Source of the DNA: Sphingomonas sp. M1-B02
GTDB taxonomy: Bacteria > Pseudomonadota > Alphaproteobacteria > Sphingomonadales > Sphingomonadaceae
Reading direction: 5' to 3'
Assembly (NCBI RefSeq): GCF_026167525.1
Contig: NZ_CP110679.1
Span: forward strand, 806,001 to 870,000
Length of the DNA stretch: 64,000 nt
A model generated the notes under the pieces. The model was not told where the DNA came from. It was given only the letters and a program-made list of their open reading frames with translations, and made no database searches. The translations under genes and the position numbers were made by a program. This document shows, one piece after another, positions 44,433-51,859 of the stretch. Each line of letters begins with the position of its first letter. The stretch's first letter is position 1.

Positions 44433-44786
44433 CTAAGGCGCGATCTGGCCAGCATTGGCAAAAACCTCCTCGCCGCAGATGTTGAGCAGCACCACCACTG
44501 GCCAGGAGCCATTGTCAGTCCAGCGAAACCCCTGGCATTCAACGCCTGTGTCGTTGCGGAATCTCGATTCGACGAAACCTGCGGTCCGCAGTTCGGTTTG
44601 AAGTGCCGCGCGATTGCTGAGCCGCGCGTCGGCAAACTGCTTTAGCGCTGCCGAGCGTTCGGCGAAATTCGAGATCTCGAAAATCTTTCCGATCGGCGTG
44701 CTTGGGTCGGGCGGCGGGTCGGTGCGTGACGCCGAGCATGCCGCCAGCAGCCCTGCCAAGACCACGCTACAGCGGAATATTGTCAT
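44433..44786 (-). CDS. Small lipoprotein of unknown function in the propionate operon
   Basis: A 117-residue protein with a lipoprotein signal ([13 protein letters not shown]), then a short domain [33 protein letters not shown]...[10 protein letters not shown]...[11 protein letters not shown] with two cysteines. Its start overlaps the pccB stop by 20 bases, and it ends 9 bases before the epimerase start, so it is co-transcribed with carboxylase genes although it should be outside the cytoplasm. I do not recognise the family. Confidence 0.75.
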   Translation of the reverse strand: MTIFRCSVVLAGLLAACSASRTDPPPDPSTPIGKIFEISNFAERSAALKQFADARLSNRAALQTELRTAGFVESRFRNDTGVECQGFRWTDNGSWPVVVLLNICGEEVFANAGQIAP

Positions 44787-46293
44787 GCTTCTTCCACGGG
44801 TTCTCCAACTGCTTCCTCCGCAGCTTCCTGAGCCCTAGCGCAACCCGCCGACGCGTAGAATGCGGCAGGATCACTTCATCGATGAACCCCTTGCTCGCCG
44901 CCACGAACGGATTGGCGAAGCGCGCCTCATATTCCGCAGTCCGCTCGGCAATTTCCTCCGGCGTCTTCCCCCGAAAGATGATCTCCACCGCCCCCTTCGC
45001 CCCCATCACCGCAATCTCCGCGGTCGGCCAGGCATAGTTCAGATCGCCGCGCAGATGCTTGGAGGCCATCACGTCATACGCCCCGCCATAGGCTTTCCGG
45101 GTGATCACCGTGATCTTCGGCACCGTCGCCTCGGCATAAGCGAACAGCAGCTTCGCGCCGTGCTTGATGATCCCGCTATGCTCCTGCCCGACCCCGGGCA
45201 GAAACCCCGGCACATCCACGAACGTCACGATCGGGATATCGAACGCATCGCAGAAGCGCACGAATCGCGCCGCCTTCTTGGACGAGTTGATGTCGAGGCA
45301 CCCGGCCAGCACCATCGGCTGGTTCGCCACCACGCCCACCGTTCGCCCCTCAATCCGCCCGAAGCCGATCAGGATATTGCCCGCATGGCTCGGCTGCAGC
45401 TCGAAAAACTCGCCTTCGTCGAGCGTCTTCCGGAGCAATTCGTGCATGTCATAAGGCTGGCTGGCGCTCGGCGGAATCAGCGTGTCGAGGCTCTCCTCCA
45501 CGCGGTCCCACGGATCGTCGCACGGACGCTCGGGCACGGGCTCCCTGTTGGAAGCCGGAAGGAAGTCCACGAAGTCGCGGGCCGCGAGCAGCGCCTCGAT
45601 ATCATTATCGAAGGCCACATCAGCGACCCCCGACTTCGTGGTATGCGTCACCGCTCCACCCAGCTCCTCCTGCGTGACGATCTCGTTGGTAACGGTCTTC
45701 ACTACATCCGGGCCGGTGACGAACATGTATGAGCTGTCTTTAACCATGAAGATGAAGTCTGTCATGGCCGGGGAATAGACCGCGCCTCCCGCGCAGGGCC
45801 CCATGATGAGCGAGAGCTGCGGGACGACCCCGCTGGCCAGCACGTTGCGCTGGAACACTTCGGCATAGCCGCCGAGGCTCGCGACGCCCTCCTGGATACG
45901 CGCGCCGCCGCTGTCGTTCATGCCGATGACGGGCGCGCCGACCTTCATCGCCATGTCCATGACCTTGCAGATCTTCTGCGCGTGGCGCTCGGACAGCGAG
46001 CCGCCGAACACGGTGAAGTCCTGGCTGAAGACGAACACCAGCCGGCCGTTGATCGTACCGCTGCCGGTGACGACGCCGTCGCCGGGGACGATCTGGTCCT
46101 CCATCCCGAAATCGACGCAGTTGTGCTCGACATACATGTCGAGCTCTTCGAACGAACCCTGGTCGAGCAAGACTTCGATCCGCTCGCGCGCGGTCAGCTT
46201 GCCCTTGGCATGCTGCGCGTCGATCCGCTTCTGCCCCCCGCCCAGCCGGGCAGCCGCGCGGCGGCGCTCCAGTTCCTCGATCGTCGACGACAT
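44767..46293 (-). CDS. pccB: Propionyl-CoA carboxylase beta subunit (carboxyltransferase)
   Basis: The 508-residue carboxyltransferase moves CO2 from biotin on PccA to propionyl-CoA. It carries the acyl-CoA binding [66 protein letters not shown] and, in the C-terminal half, [38 protein letters not shown] and [19 protein letters not shown] 46293 ([12 protein letters not shown]) is chosen since it begins the conserved helix; the longer frame is repeat-derived. First gene of the pccB-lipoprotein-mce-ech-scpA-bioB-pccA series and divergent from the regulator at 46559. Confidence 0.96.
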   Translation of the reverse strand: MSSTIEELERRRAAARLGGGQKRIDAQHAKGKLTARERIEVLLDQGSFEELDMYVEHNCVDFGMEDQIVPGDGVVTGSGTINGRLVFVFSQDFTVFGGSLSERHAQKICKVMDMAMKVGAPVIGMNDSGGARIQEGVASLGGYAEVFQRNVLASGVVPQLSLIMGPCAGGAVYSPAMTDFIFMVKDSSYMFVTGPDVVKTVTNEIVTQEELGGAVTHTTKSGVADVAFDNDIEALLAARDFVDFLPASNREPVPERPCDDPWDRVEESLDTLIPPSASQPYDMHELLRKTLDEGEFFELQPSHAGNILIGFGRIEGRTVGVVANQPMVLAGCLDINSSKKAARFVRFCDAFDIPIVTFVDVPGFLPGVGQEHSGIIKHGAKLLFAYAEATVPKITVITRKAYGGAYDVMASKHLRGDLNYAWPTAEIAVMGAKGAVEIIFRGKTPEEIAERTAEYEARFANPFVAASKGFIDEVILPHSTRRRVALGLRKLRRKQLENPWKKHDNIPL

Positions 46294-46347
46294 GCAGGTC
46301 TCCAAGAGGGTCGCGCCTTGTGCACAGGGCGCGGGCTGCGACGCAAA

Positions 46348-46368
46348 TGCAATGTTGCAAAGTTGCAG
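46348..46368. promoter_or_regulatory. Putative operator of the short-chain acyl-CoA regulator upstream of pccB
   Basis: TGCAATGTTGCA (46348-46359) is an inverted repeat TGCAA-N2-TTGCA, overlapped by a direct repeat of GTTGCA ending at 46367. The repeated TTGCAAA resembles the binding pattern reported for RamB-type regulators of acetate/propionate genes. It lies 55-75 bases before the pccB start, between pccB and the divergent regulator gene. Confidence 0.55.
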
Positions 46369-46430
46369 TGGGTAGGTTTGCAGAATAGGGATTGGGAATG
46401 AGAAAAGCGCCCCGCCAGCCCCAGAGCACG

Positions 46431-46553
46431 CCCCTCCCTGCAAGGGAGGGGATGGGGGTGGGTCGCGTCCGGGCGATACGGATATGCCGGGGACCGGACC
46501 GCGGTAACGCGAGCACGCCACCCACCCCCGACCCCTCCCTTGCAGGGAGGGGA
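46431..46553. repeat. Palindromic repeat directly upstream of the regulator gene
   Basis: About 123 bp, outer arms CCCCTCCCTGCAAGGGAGGG and CCCTCCCTTGCAGGGAGGGG, inner GGGGGTGGG/CCCACCCCC. Its right end (GGAGGGGAGAAGA) is followed at once by the ATG of the regulator (46559), so the repeat provides the ribosome-binding site and could fold to hide it. Confidence 0.85.
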
Positions 46554-46558
46554 GAAGA

Positions 46559-47959
46559 ATGGTGACCCCCCGCCGCCGCCTGTTCGAGGGCTTCCGCCTC
46601 CGCGATCTCCGCCGTCGCCTGGTGCTGAGCCAGGCGGCGATGGCCGCGCGGCTCGGCATCTCGGTCTCCTATCTCTCGCAGATCGAGAATAACGACCGCC
46701 CGATCACCGACGTCGTCCTTCTGGCGCTCGCCCGCGAGTTCCCGCTCGAGGCAGCCGAGATCGGCGCCGCCACCGAAACCTCCGCCCTCCTCCGCACGAT
46801 CGACGCCGCGACCGACAGCAGCGTCCCTGCCGACCGGGTCGCCGAGGGCGACGTCCGCCGCGGACTCGAACAACAGCCGCTCCTCGCCCGCCGCCTCGTC
46901 GCGCTCCACGACGCCTATCGCCGCACCCAGGAGCAGCTCCGCGCGCTCGACGATCGCTTCGACACCGGTTCGATCGATTCCGCCCCGCTCCCCTGGGAGG
47001 AAGTACGCGACTGGTTTCAGGCCGAGGGCAATTATGTCGATACGATCGATCGCGCCGCCGAAACCCTGTCGGGTTTGCTCGAACCCGGCACGCACGGTCT
47101 CGAAGCGCGACTGCGCGACCGGCACGGCATCCGCACGCTCAGCGAGGATGGCGACGGCAGCCAGCTCAGCCGCTTCGATCCGGCGGCGCGCACGCTGGCG
47201 CTCAACACCGCGCTCCCGCCCGAAAGCCGCTATTTTCTGCTCGCGCACCGTCTCGTCCGCACCGAATTCGCCGAGGCGATGCGCCACGTGGTCGCGCAAT
47301 CGGGCGCCGCGAGCCACGCCTCGCGCGAATTGCTGTCGGTCGGCCTCGCCAACTATGCCGCCGGCGCGCTGCTGATGCCCTATGACGCCTTCCGCACCGC
47401 CGCGCGCGACGTCCGCCACGATATCGATCGCCTGCGCCAGCGCTTCGGGGTGAGCTTCGAGCAGGCCTGTCACCGCCTTTCCACCCTCCAGCGCCCCGGC
47501 GCCGCGGGCCTGCCCTTCTTCTTCTGCCGCGTGGACATGGCGGGCAACATCACCAAGCGCCACTCGGCCACGCGCCTGCAATTCGCCCGCTTCGGTGGCG
47601 CATGCCCGCTCTGGGTGGTGCATGAGGCGGTGGCGATCCCCGATCGCATCCTCGTCCAGCTCGCCGAAATGCCCGACGGCACGCGCTACGTCTCGATGGC
47701 CAAGGGGCTCGTCAAACCCTCGGGCAGCTACGCCCGCCCGCCGCGACGCTATGCGGTGGCGCTGGGCTGCGAGGAAATGCACGCCGCGGACTTCGTCTAT
47801 GCCGACGATCTCCGTCCGGGCGGCGCGGCGACTCCGATCGGCGCCTCATGCCGCATCTGCCCCCGCGCCGACTGCGACCAGCGCGCCTTCCCGCCCGCGG
47901 GCTCGGTGATCGAGATCGACGCGGATCGGCGCTCGGTTGTGCCCTACGCGTTCCGCTAA
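46559..47959 (+). CDS. Short-chain acyl-CoA regulator: XRE HTH + IrrE-like domain (RamB/MccR/ScfR type)
   Basis: A 466-residue transcriptional regulator. It has an N-terminal XRE helix-turn-helix ([32 protein letters not shown], about 18-50), a middle domain related to ImmA/IrrE ([28 protein letters not shown], but without the metalloprotease HExxH) and a C-terminal DUF2083-like domain ending in a four-cysteine-like motif ([17 protein letters not shown]). Proteins of this architecture control propionate, acetate and methylcitrate genes in other bacteria, probably by sensing acyl-CoA. It is divergent from pccB with a candidate operator between them. Confidence 0.88.
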   Translation: MVTPRRRLFEGFRLRDLRRRLVLSQAAMAARLGISVSYLSQIENNDRPITDVVLLALAREFPLEAAEIGAATETSALLRTIDAATDSSVPADRVAEGDVRRGLEQQPLLARRLVALHDAYRRTQEQLRALDDRFDTGSIDSAPLPWEEVRDWFQAEGNYVDTIDRAAETLSGLLEPGTHGLEARLRDRHGIRTLSEDGDGSQLSRFDPAARTLALNTALPPESRYFLLAHRLVRTEFAEAMRHVVAQSGAASHASRELLSVGLANYAAGALLMPYDAFRTAARDVRHDIDRLRQRFGVSFEQACHRLSTLQRPGAAGLPFFFCRVDMAGNITKRHSATRLQFARFGGACPLWVVHEAVAIPDRILVQLAEMPDGTRYVSMAKGLVKPSGSYARPPRRYAVALGCEEMHAADFVYADDLRPGGAATPIGASCRICPRADCDQRAFPPAGSVIEIDADRRSVVPYAFR

Positions 47960-48087
47960 TCCTCCCCGGCACGGGGAGGGGGACCCGCGCCCGCAGGGCG
48001 TGGTGGAGGGGGCGGGCCGCGAGCGACGCCCCCAGAGGAGAGCCCCCTCCGTCACGCTTCGCGTGCCACCTCCCCGTGCCGGGGAGG
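47960..48087. repeat. Palindromic repeat after the regulator gene
   Basis: About 128 bp with arms TCCTCCCCGGCACGGGGAGG and CCTCCCCGTGCCGGGGAGGA and inner GTGGAGGGGGC/GCCCCCTCCGTCAC. It starts immediately after the TAA of the regulator, where it may act as a transcription terminator. Intergenic member of the class inserted in frame at 17373 and 41321. Confidence 0.85.
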
Positions 48088-48149
48088 AATTGATCGCGCC
48101 GCCAGATCCATGGCATACCGACTCAACGAAAAATCCGGGAGAGAATGCA

Positions 48150-48908
48150 ATGGCCACCGCGATCGCATCCGCGCAGATGTCCCAGGCCGAGCGCGAGGCG
48201 CGCCAGCAGCTCGCCGCCTGCTACCGCGTGTTCGATCATCTCGGCTGGTCCGAGATGATCTACAATCATATCACGCTGAAGGTGCCCGACGAGGAAGGCG
48301 CCTTCCTGATCAATCCGTTCGGGCTGCATTTCAGCGAAGTCACCGCCTCGAGCCTCGTCAAGATCGACATCGACGGCAACAAGCTCGACGATTCCACGTA
48401 TCCGGTGAACCGCGCCGGCTTCGTCCAGCATGCCTTGTTCCACCGCCATCTGCCCGACGCGCATTGCATCGCACATACCCACACCACGGCCGGCATGGCG
48501 GTAAGCAGTGTCGCGGGCGGGCTTCGGCCGGTCAATTTCTATGCGTGCAACTTCATCGGCCAGATCGCCTATCACGATTTCGAGGGGGTGACGGTGCGCG
48601 ACGAGGAAGGCGCGCGGCTGCTCGCCAATCTCGGCGACAAGCGGATGATGCTGCTCCGCAACCACGGTATCCTGGTGATGGGCAAGACCGTGCCCGAAGC
48701 TTTCGTCAAGCATTGGGCGCTCCAGCGCGCCTGCGAGATCCAGGTCGCGACGATGTCGATGGGCGAACCGCTTCTGGTGTCGGACGAGGTCGTCGCGGTC
48801 CACCAGCGCGACCTCCACATGGCCCAGGTCCCCGGCGGCCCGGGCGCGGCCGACTTTGCAGCGATGGTGCGATTGGTCGACCGCAACGACAAAAGCTGGC
48901 GGGACTAA
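48150..48908 (+). CDS. Class II aldolase/adducin family protein
   Basis: A 252-residue protein of the fuculose-1-phosphate aldolase/adducin fold. The Zn ligands are visible as HTHTTAG and a later His in LLRNHGILVMG; the catalytic-acid region is within the first 80 residues (MIYNHITLKVPDEEGAFLINPFGLHFSEVTASSL). ATG 48150 is preceded by GGGAGAG. Many proteobacterial proteins of this type are close to adducin and have no proven aldolase substrate. Flanked by palindromic repeats on both sides. Confidence 0.87.
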   Translation: MATAIASAQMSQAEREARQQLAACYRVFDHLGWSEMIYNHITLKVPDEEGAFLINPFGLHFSEVTASSLVKIDIDGNKLDDSTYPVNRAGFVQHALFHRHLPDAHCIAHTHTTAGMAVSSVAGGLRPVNFYACNFIGQIAYHDFEGVTVRDEEGARLLANLGDKRMMLLRNHGILVMGKTVPEAFVKHWALQRACEIQVATMSMGEPLLVSDEVVAVHQRDLHMAQVPGGPGAADFAAMVRLVDRNDKSWRD

Positions 48909-48909
48909 G

Positions 48910-49040
48910 TCCCTCTCCCATTGGGAGAGGGAGGGAGCCGACGAAGTCGGCGGAAGGGTGAGGGTCGAGGCGGAATGCTGCCCTCACCCTTCCCACCGCT
49001 GCGCGGCGGGCCCCTTCCCGCTCCCTGCGGGAGCGGGAGT
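48910..49040. repeat. Palindromic repeat after the aldolase gene
   Basis: About 131 bp, arms TCCCTCTCCCATTGGGAGAG and CCGCTCCCTGCGGGAGCGGG, inner CGGAAGGGTGAGGG/CCCTCACCCTTCC; the right arm has drifted from the left. Same subclass as 42957-43084. It lies between the aldolase stop (48908) and the iron-sulphur gene. Confidence 0.82.
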
Positions 49041-49102
49041 TTACATGCTCTTTCTCGCCACTGAATTTGTCCCCCCACCCCGTTTCCCGCTACACCCCCG
49101 CC

Positions 49103-49603
49103 ATGACCCGCTTCACCGTCAACAACCAACCCGTCGAATATAAGATGGACCCGCGCACGCCCCTCCTCTGGGCGTTGCGTGACGCCTCCAACCTCACCGG
49201 CACCAAATATGGCTGCGGCACCGGCGACTGCGGCGCCTGCGCGGTCGATGTCGACGGGGGGCTGCGGCTCGCCTGCCAGGAGACGATCGGCGCGCTCGAA
49301 GGCACCTTCGTCACCACCATCGAGGGCCTCTCCAGCGACCGCAGCCATCCCGTCCAGCAGGCCCTCATCGCTGCCCAAGTGCCCCAATGCGGCTATTGCA
49401 TCCCCGGGATCGTGATGGCCGCATCGGTATTGCTGCGAAGCAATCGCATGCCCTCCGAGGAAGACATAAAGGCGGCGATTCCCAATATTTGTCGCTGCGG
49501 CATCTATCCGCGGCTGATTGGCGCGATCACCGATGCGGCGCGCCTCGCCCGAGGTGACCCTGCACTCCCCGAAGCAGATGTTTCGCCCCTGCCGGAGGGC
49601 TAG
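49103..49603 (+). CDS. [2Fe-2S]-binding subunit of a xanthine-dehydrogenase-family enzyme (IorA/CoxS-like), orphan
   Basis: A 166-residue small subunit with two [2Fe-2S] motifs: the plant-type YGCGTGDCGACAV...LAC in the first half and the C-terminal CGYCIPGIVM...NICRCGIYPRL. It normally passes electrons for a large molybdopterin subunit (isoquinoline 1-oxidoreductase, aldehyde or CO dehydrogenase type). No such large subunit follows; downstream is a 270-bp repeat and unrelated genes. ATG 49103 (MTRFTVNNQPVEYKMD) is the natural N-terminus. Confidence 0.9.
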   Translation: MTRFTVNNQPVEYKMDPRTPLLWALRDASNLTGTKYGCGTGDCGACAVDVDGGLRLACQETIGALEGTFVTTIEGLSSDRSHPVQQALIAAQVPQCGYCIPGIVMAASVLLRSNRMPSEEDIKAAIPNICRCGIYPRLIGAITDAARLARGDPALPEADVSPLPEG

Positions 49604-49872
49604 GGTCTGAACTCGATACCGGCAATGCCCGAGACGGAGCGGATTTTGGTTCAGGGCAAGGCGCGAGGAGGGAGCGATGCTGAGCATCGTGACCGACGAG
49701 GAACGCAGCCCTGGGCCAAAATTCGCCCGCCGCTCTGCGGTTGCCCTGTGAAGCCCGCTGGACTGCGTTGGATCGCTTGCGCGTAGCGCCGCTACGCGAC
49801 TGCGCAATCCGCCTTGCCAGCAGACTTCACAGGGCAATCTCGGGCGTTGCCGGTATCGAGTTCAGACCCTAA
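49601..49872. repeat. Nested inverted-repeat element (about 272 bp)
   Basis: Outer arms of about 34 bases are almost perfect inverted copies (49601-49634 and 49838-49872: TAGGGTCTGAACTCGATACC and its complement). Inside are two further hairpins: ATTTTGGTTCAGGGC with GCCCTGGGCCAAAAT (about 49644-49726), and TTGCCCTGTGAAG with CTTCACAGGGCAA (about 49741-49837) containing TTGCGCGTAGCG/CGCTACGCGACTG. No ORF of note lies inside. The left arm includes the TAG stop of the iron-sulphur gene. It looks like a miniature mobile or structured-RNA element; the region 49604-49974 holds nothing else I can identify. Confidence 0.85.
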
Positions 49873-49974
49873 GCTTTCAATCACCTTTCACCGCAATTCA
49901 GCAACCGCTCATCCGGCAGGCCTTAACGACGCGTTACGTAACCGGCGCCATGTCGGAAGAGCGGAGACAGTGAG

Positions 49975-50865
49975 ATGAAGAAGACAATTGTCGCGGTGCT
50001 GATCGCCGCCACGGCGCTCATTCCGCCGGTGCTTGCCCAGGATCGCGGCAACCGCGAAGCGCGGCAGCAGGCGCGCCAGGAAGTCCGCCAGCAGCGCCAG
50101 CAGATGGCACCGCAGCAGCGGCAGGAATTCCGCCAGCAACGCCAGGAAGCGCGTCAGCAGCGCCAGCAGGCCGCGCCGGTCCAGGCTTCACCGCAAGCAG
50201 CGCCACAGGTGGCCCAGCAGCGCCGCCAGGCCCGCTCGGCATTCAATGGGGCGCAGGCCGCACCGCGCCAGCAATATCGCGCCGAGCGCCGAGACGACCG
50301 GCAGGACTTTCGCCAGGAACGCCGCGAGGATCGCAGCCAGCTACAAAATGGCCAGGTGACGCGTCAGCAGTTCCGCACCGATCGTCGCGACGATCGCCAG
50401 GATTTCCGCCAGGAGCGCCGCGAAGATCGCACCCAGTTCAACCGTGGCAATAGCGGCTGGAACGGCAATCGCGCTGCAAATCGCGGCAACTGGAACGACA
50501 ATCGCAACGGCAATCGCGGCGGCTGGAACGACAATCGCGGCGGCGGTCGCGGTGGCTGGAACAACAATTGGCGCAACGATCGCCGCTACGATTGGCGCGG
50601 CTATCGCACCAGCAACCGCAGCCTCTATCGCCTGCCGCGCTATTATGCGCCCAGCGGCTGGGGCTTCGGCTATCGCCGCTTCGGGATCGGCTTCACGCTG
50701 AGCTCGATCCTCTATTCGCAGCAATATTGGATCAACGATCCCTATTCCTATCGTCTGCCCGAAGTCGACGGCCCCTATCGCTGGGTGCGCTATTATAACG
50801 ACGCGATCCTGGTCGATATCTACACCGGCGAAGTGGTCGACACGATCTACGACATCTTCTGGTAA
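49975..50865 (+). CDS. RcnB-like periplasmic low-complexity protein
   Basis: A 296-residue exported protein: signal peptide MKKTIVAVLIAATALIPPVLAQ, a long Arg/Gln-rich region, two near-identical RRDDRQDFRQERREDR repeats (about residues 104-120 and 135-151), an Asn/Gly/Arg-rich stretch (NRGNWNDNRNGNRGGWNDNR), and a C-terminal domain with YWINDPYSYRLPEVDGPYRWVRYYNDAILVDIYTGEVVDTIYDIFW. That ending is the RcnB signature, known from a periplasmic nickel/cobalt homeostasis protein. Role here unproven. A strong hairpin follows the stop. Confidence 0.85.
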   Translation: MKKTIVAVLIAATALIPPVLAQDRGNREARQQARQEVRQQRQQMAPQQRQEFRQQRQEARQQRQQAAPVQASPQAAPQVAQQRRQARSAFNGAQAAPRQQYRAERRDDRQDFRQERREDRSQLQNGQVTRQQFRTDRRDDRQDFRQERREDRTQFNRGNSGWNGNRAANRGNWNDNRNGNRGGWNDNRGGGRGGWNNNWRNDRRYDWRGYRTSNRSLYRLPRYYAPSGWGFGYRRFGIGFTLSSILYSQQYWINDPYSYRLPEVDGPYRWVRYYNDAILVDIYTGEVVDTIYDIFW

Positions 50866-50892
50866 GGGCGCCCGCTCCCTGACCAGAGATCT

Positions 50893-50918
50893 GGGGCCCG
50901 GCGGAAACGCCGGGCCCC
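50893..50918. terminator. Strong GC hairpin after the RcnB-like gene
   Basis: GGGGCCCGGCG and CGCCGGGCCCC form a perfect 11-bp stem with a GAAA tetraloop, followed by only two T residues. Probably the terminator of the RcnB-like transcription unit. Confidence 0.75.
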
Positions 50919-50968
50919 TTGGCGTTCGAGCGCTTGCAATCCGGACACAGGCACGCGATTTCGCACGC

Positions 50969-51700
50969 GTGAGCAAGAATATCGGCACCATCTCGGGAGG
51001 CCCCTCCCCCCTTCGCGCGCGCATCGGACGCGAGGTCTCCGCCCGGCTGGAGGCGAACCCCGCGGTCAAGCGCGCCCGCACCGAAGCCGCCCAGATGTAC
51101 AGCGTCGATGCGTTCATCAGCGATGCCGAGTGCGACACGCTGATCGGCCTGATCGACGCCGCTGCCCGCCCCTCCACCTTGCTCGCGATGAGCGACGACC
51201 CCGATTACCGAACCAGCCACAGCTCGGATCTGCATCGCTGGTCCGACGAGGTCCGCACGATCGACCTGCGCATCGCCAACCTGCTCGGCATCGCCGAGGA
51301 GAATGCCGAAACGCTGCAGGGCCAGCGCTACGCGGTCGATCAGCAATTTCGCGCCCACTGCGACTATTTCCACGAGCAGAGCGAATATTGGGCGAAGATG
51401 AAGGAGACCGGCGGCCAGCGCACCTGGACCGCGATGGCCTATCTCAACCAGGTGGAAGAAGGCGGCGCGACCTGGTTCCCCCGCGCCGGCATGCGTTTCA
51501 AGCCCAAGCGCGGCATGCTCGTCGTGTGGAACAACATGCTACCGGACGGCACTCCGAATTACGACACGCTGCACGAAGGCATGCGCGTGATCGAGGGGAT
51601 GAAATATATCGTGACCAAGTGGTTTCGCGAGGGCGCCTGGATCAAGGACCACATCACGACCTACATCGCCGGCGGCACCGAGAAGGCGACAAGCGAGTAG
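50969..51700 (+). CDS. 2-oxoglutarate/Fe(II) dioxygenase, prolyl 4-hydroxylase-like
   Basis: A 243-residue oxygenase of the prolyl-4-hydroxylase alpha-subunit type. Iron ligands are seen as H130-x-D132 (FRAHCDYF) and H202 (TLHEGMRV), with the 2-oxoglutarate-binding basic residue in EGMKYIVTKWFR, and the conserved LNQVEEGGATWFPRAG and GMLVVWNN segments. The start is GTG 50969 (MSKNIGTISGG). Substrate unknown; in bacteria such enzymes hydroxylate prolines in EF-Tu or other proteins, or free amino acids. Confidence 0.9.
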   Translation: MSKNIGTISGGPSPLRARIGREVSARLEANPAVKRARTEAAQMYSVDAFISDAECDTLIGLIDAAARPSTLLAMSDDPDYRTSHSSDLHRWSDEVRTIDLRIANLLGIAEENAETLQGQRYAVDQQFRAHCDYFHEQSEYWAKMKETGGQRTWTAMAYLNQVEEGGATWFPRAGMRFKPKRGMLVVWNNMLPDGTPNYDTLHEGMRVIEGMKYIVTKWFREGAWIKDHITTYIAGGTEKATSE

Positions 51701-51859
51701 GCGGGAGCGCGGGCCACAGAATCATCACAAATCAACAGCTTAATCTGTTATTGTTTCGCTATCGAAATAAAATAAATGATAGCCGTTAGTGTGACCTTGT
51801 GTGACCTTTGCCGCGCCCTGCCCCTCGACAAGCAAACTGCCACAAGCCACAGCAAACGC

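Noticed and set aside
45740..47782. 680-residue minus-strand frame covering pccB start, the repeat and the regulator
   Set aside because: It is in the wrong frame for pccB, runs antisense through the regulator and through a palindromic repeat, and shows no domain.
39502..49872. Series of palindromes considered as a CRISPR array or integron
   Set aside because: The elements are unequal in sequence, irregularly spaced, inside and between ordinary genes, and no cas or integrase gene is present.
50929..50942. TTCGAGCGCTTGCA as a fourth LacI operator
   Set aside because: Only the right half fits TGNAANCGNTTNCA, and it is far from the regulon, before a prolyl-hydroxylase-like gene.
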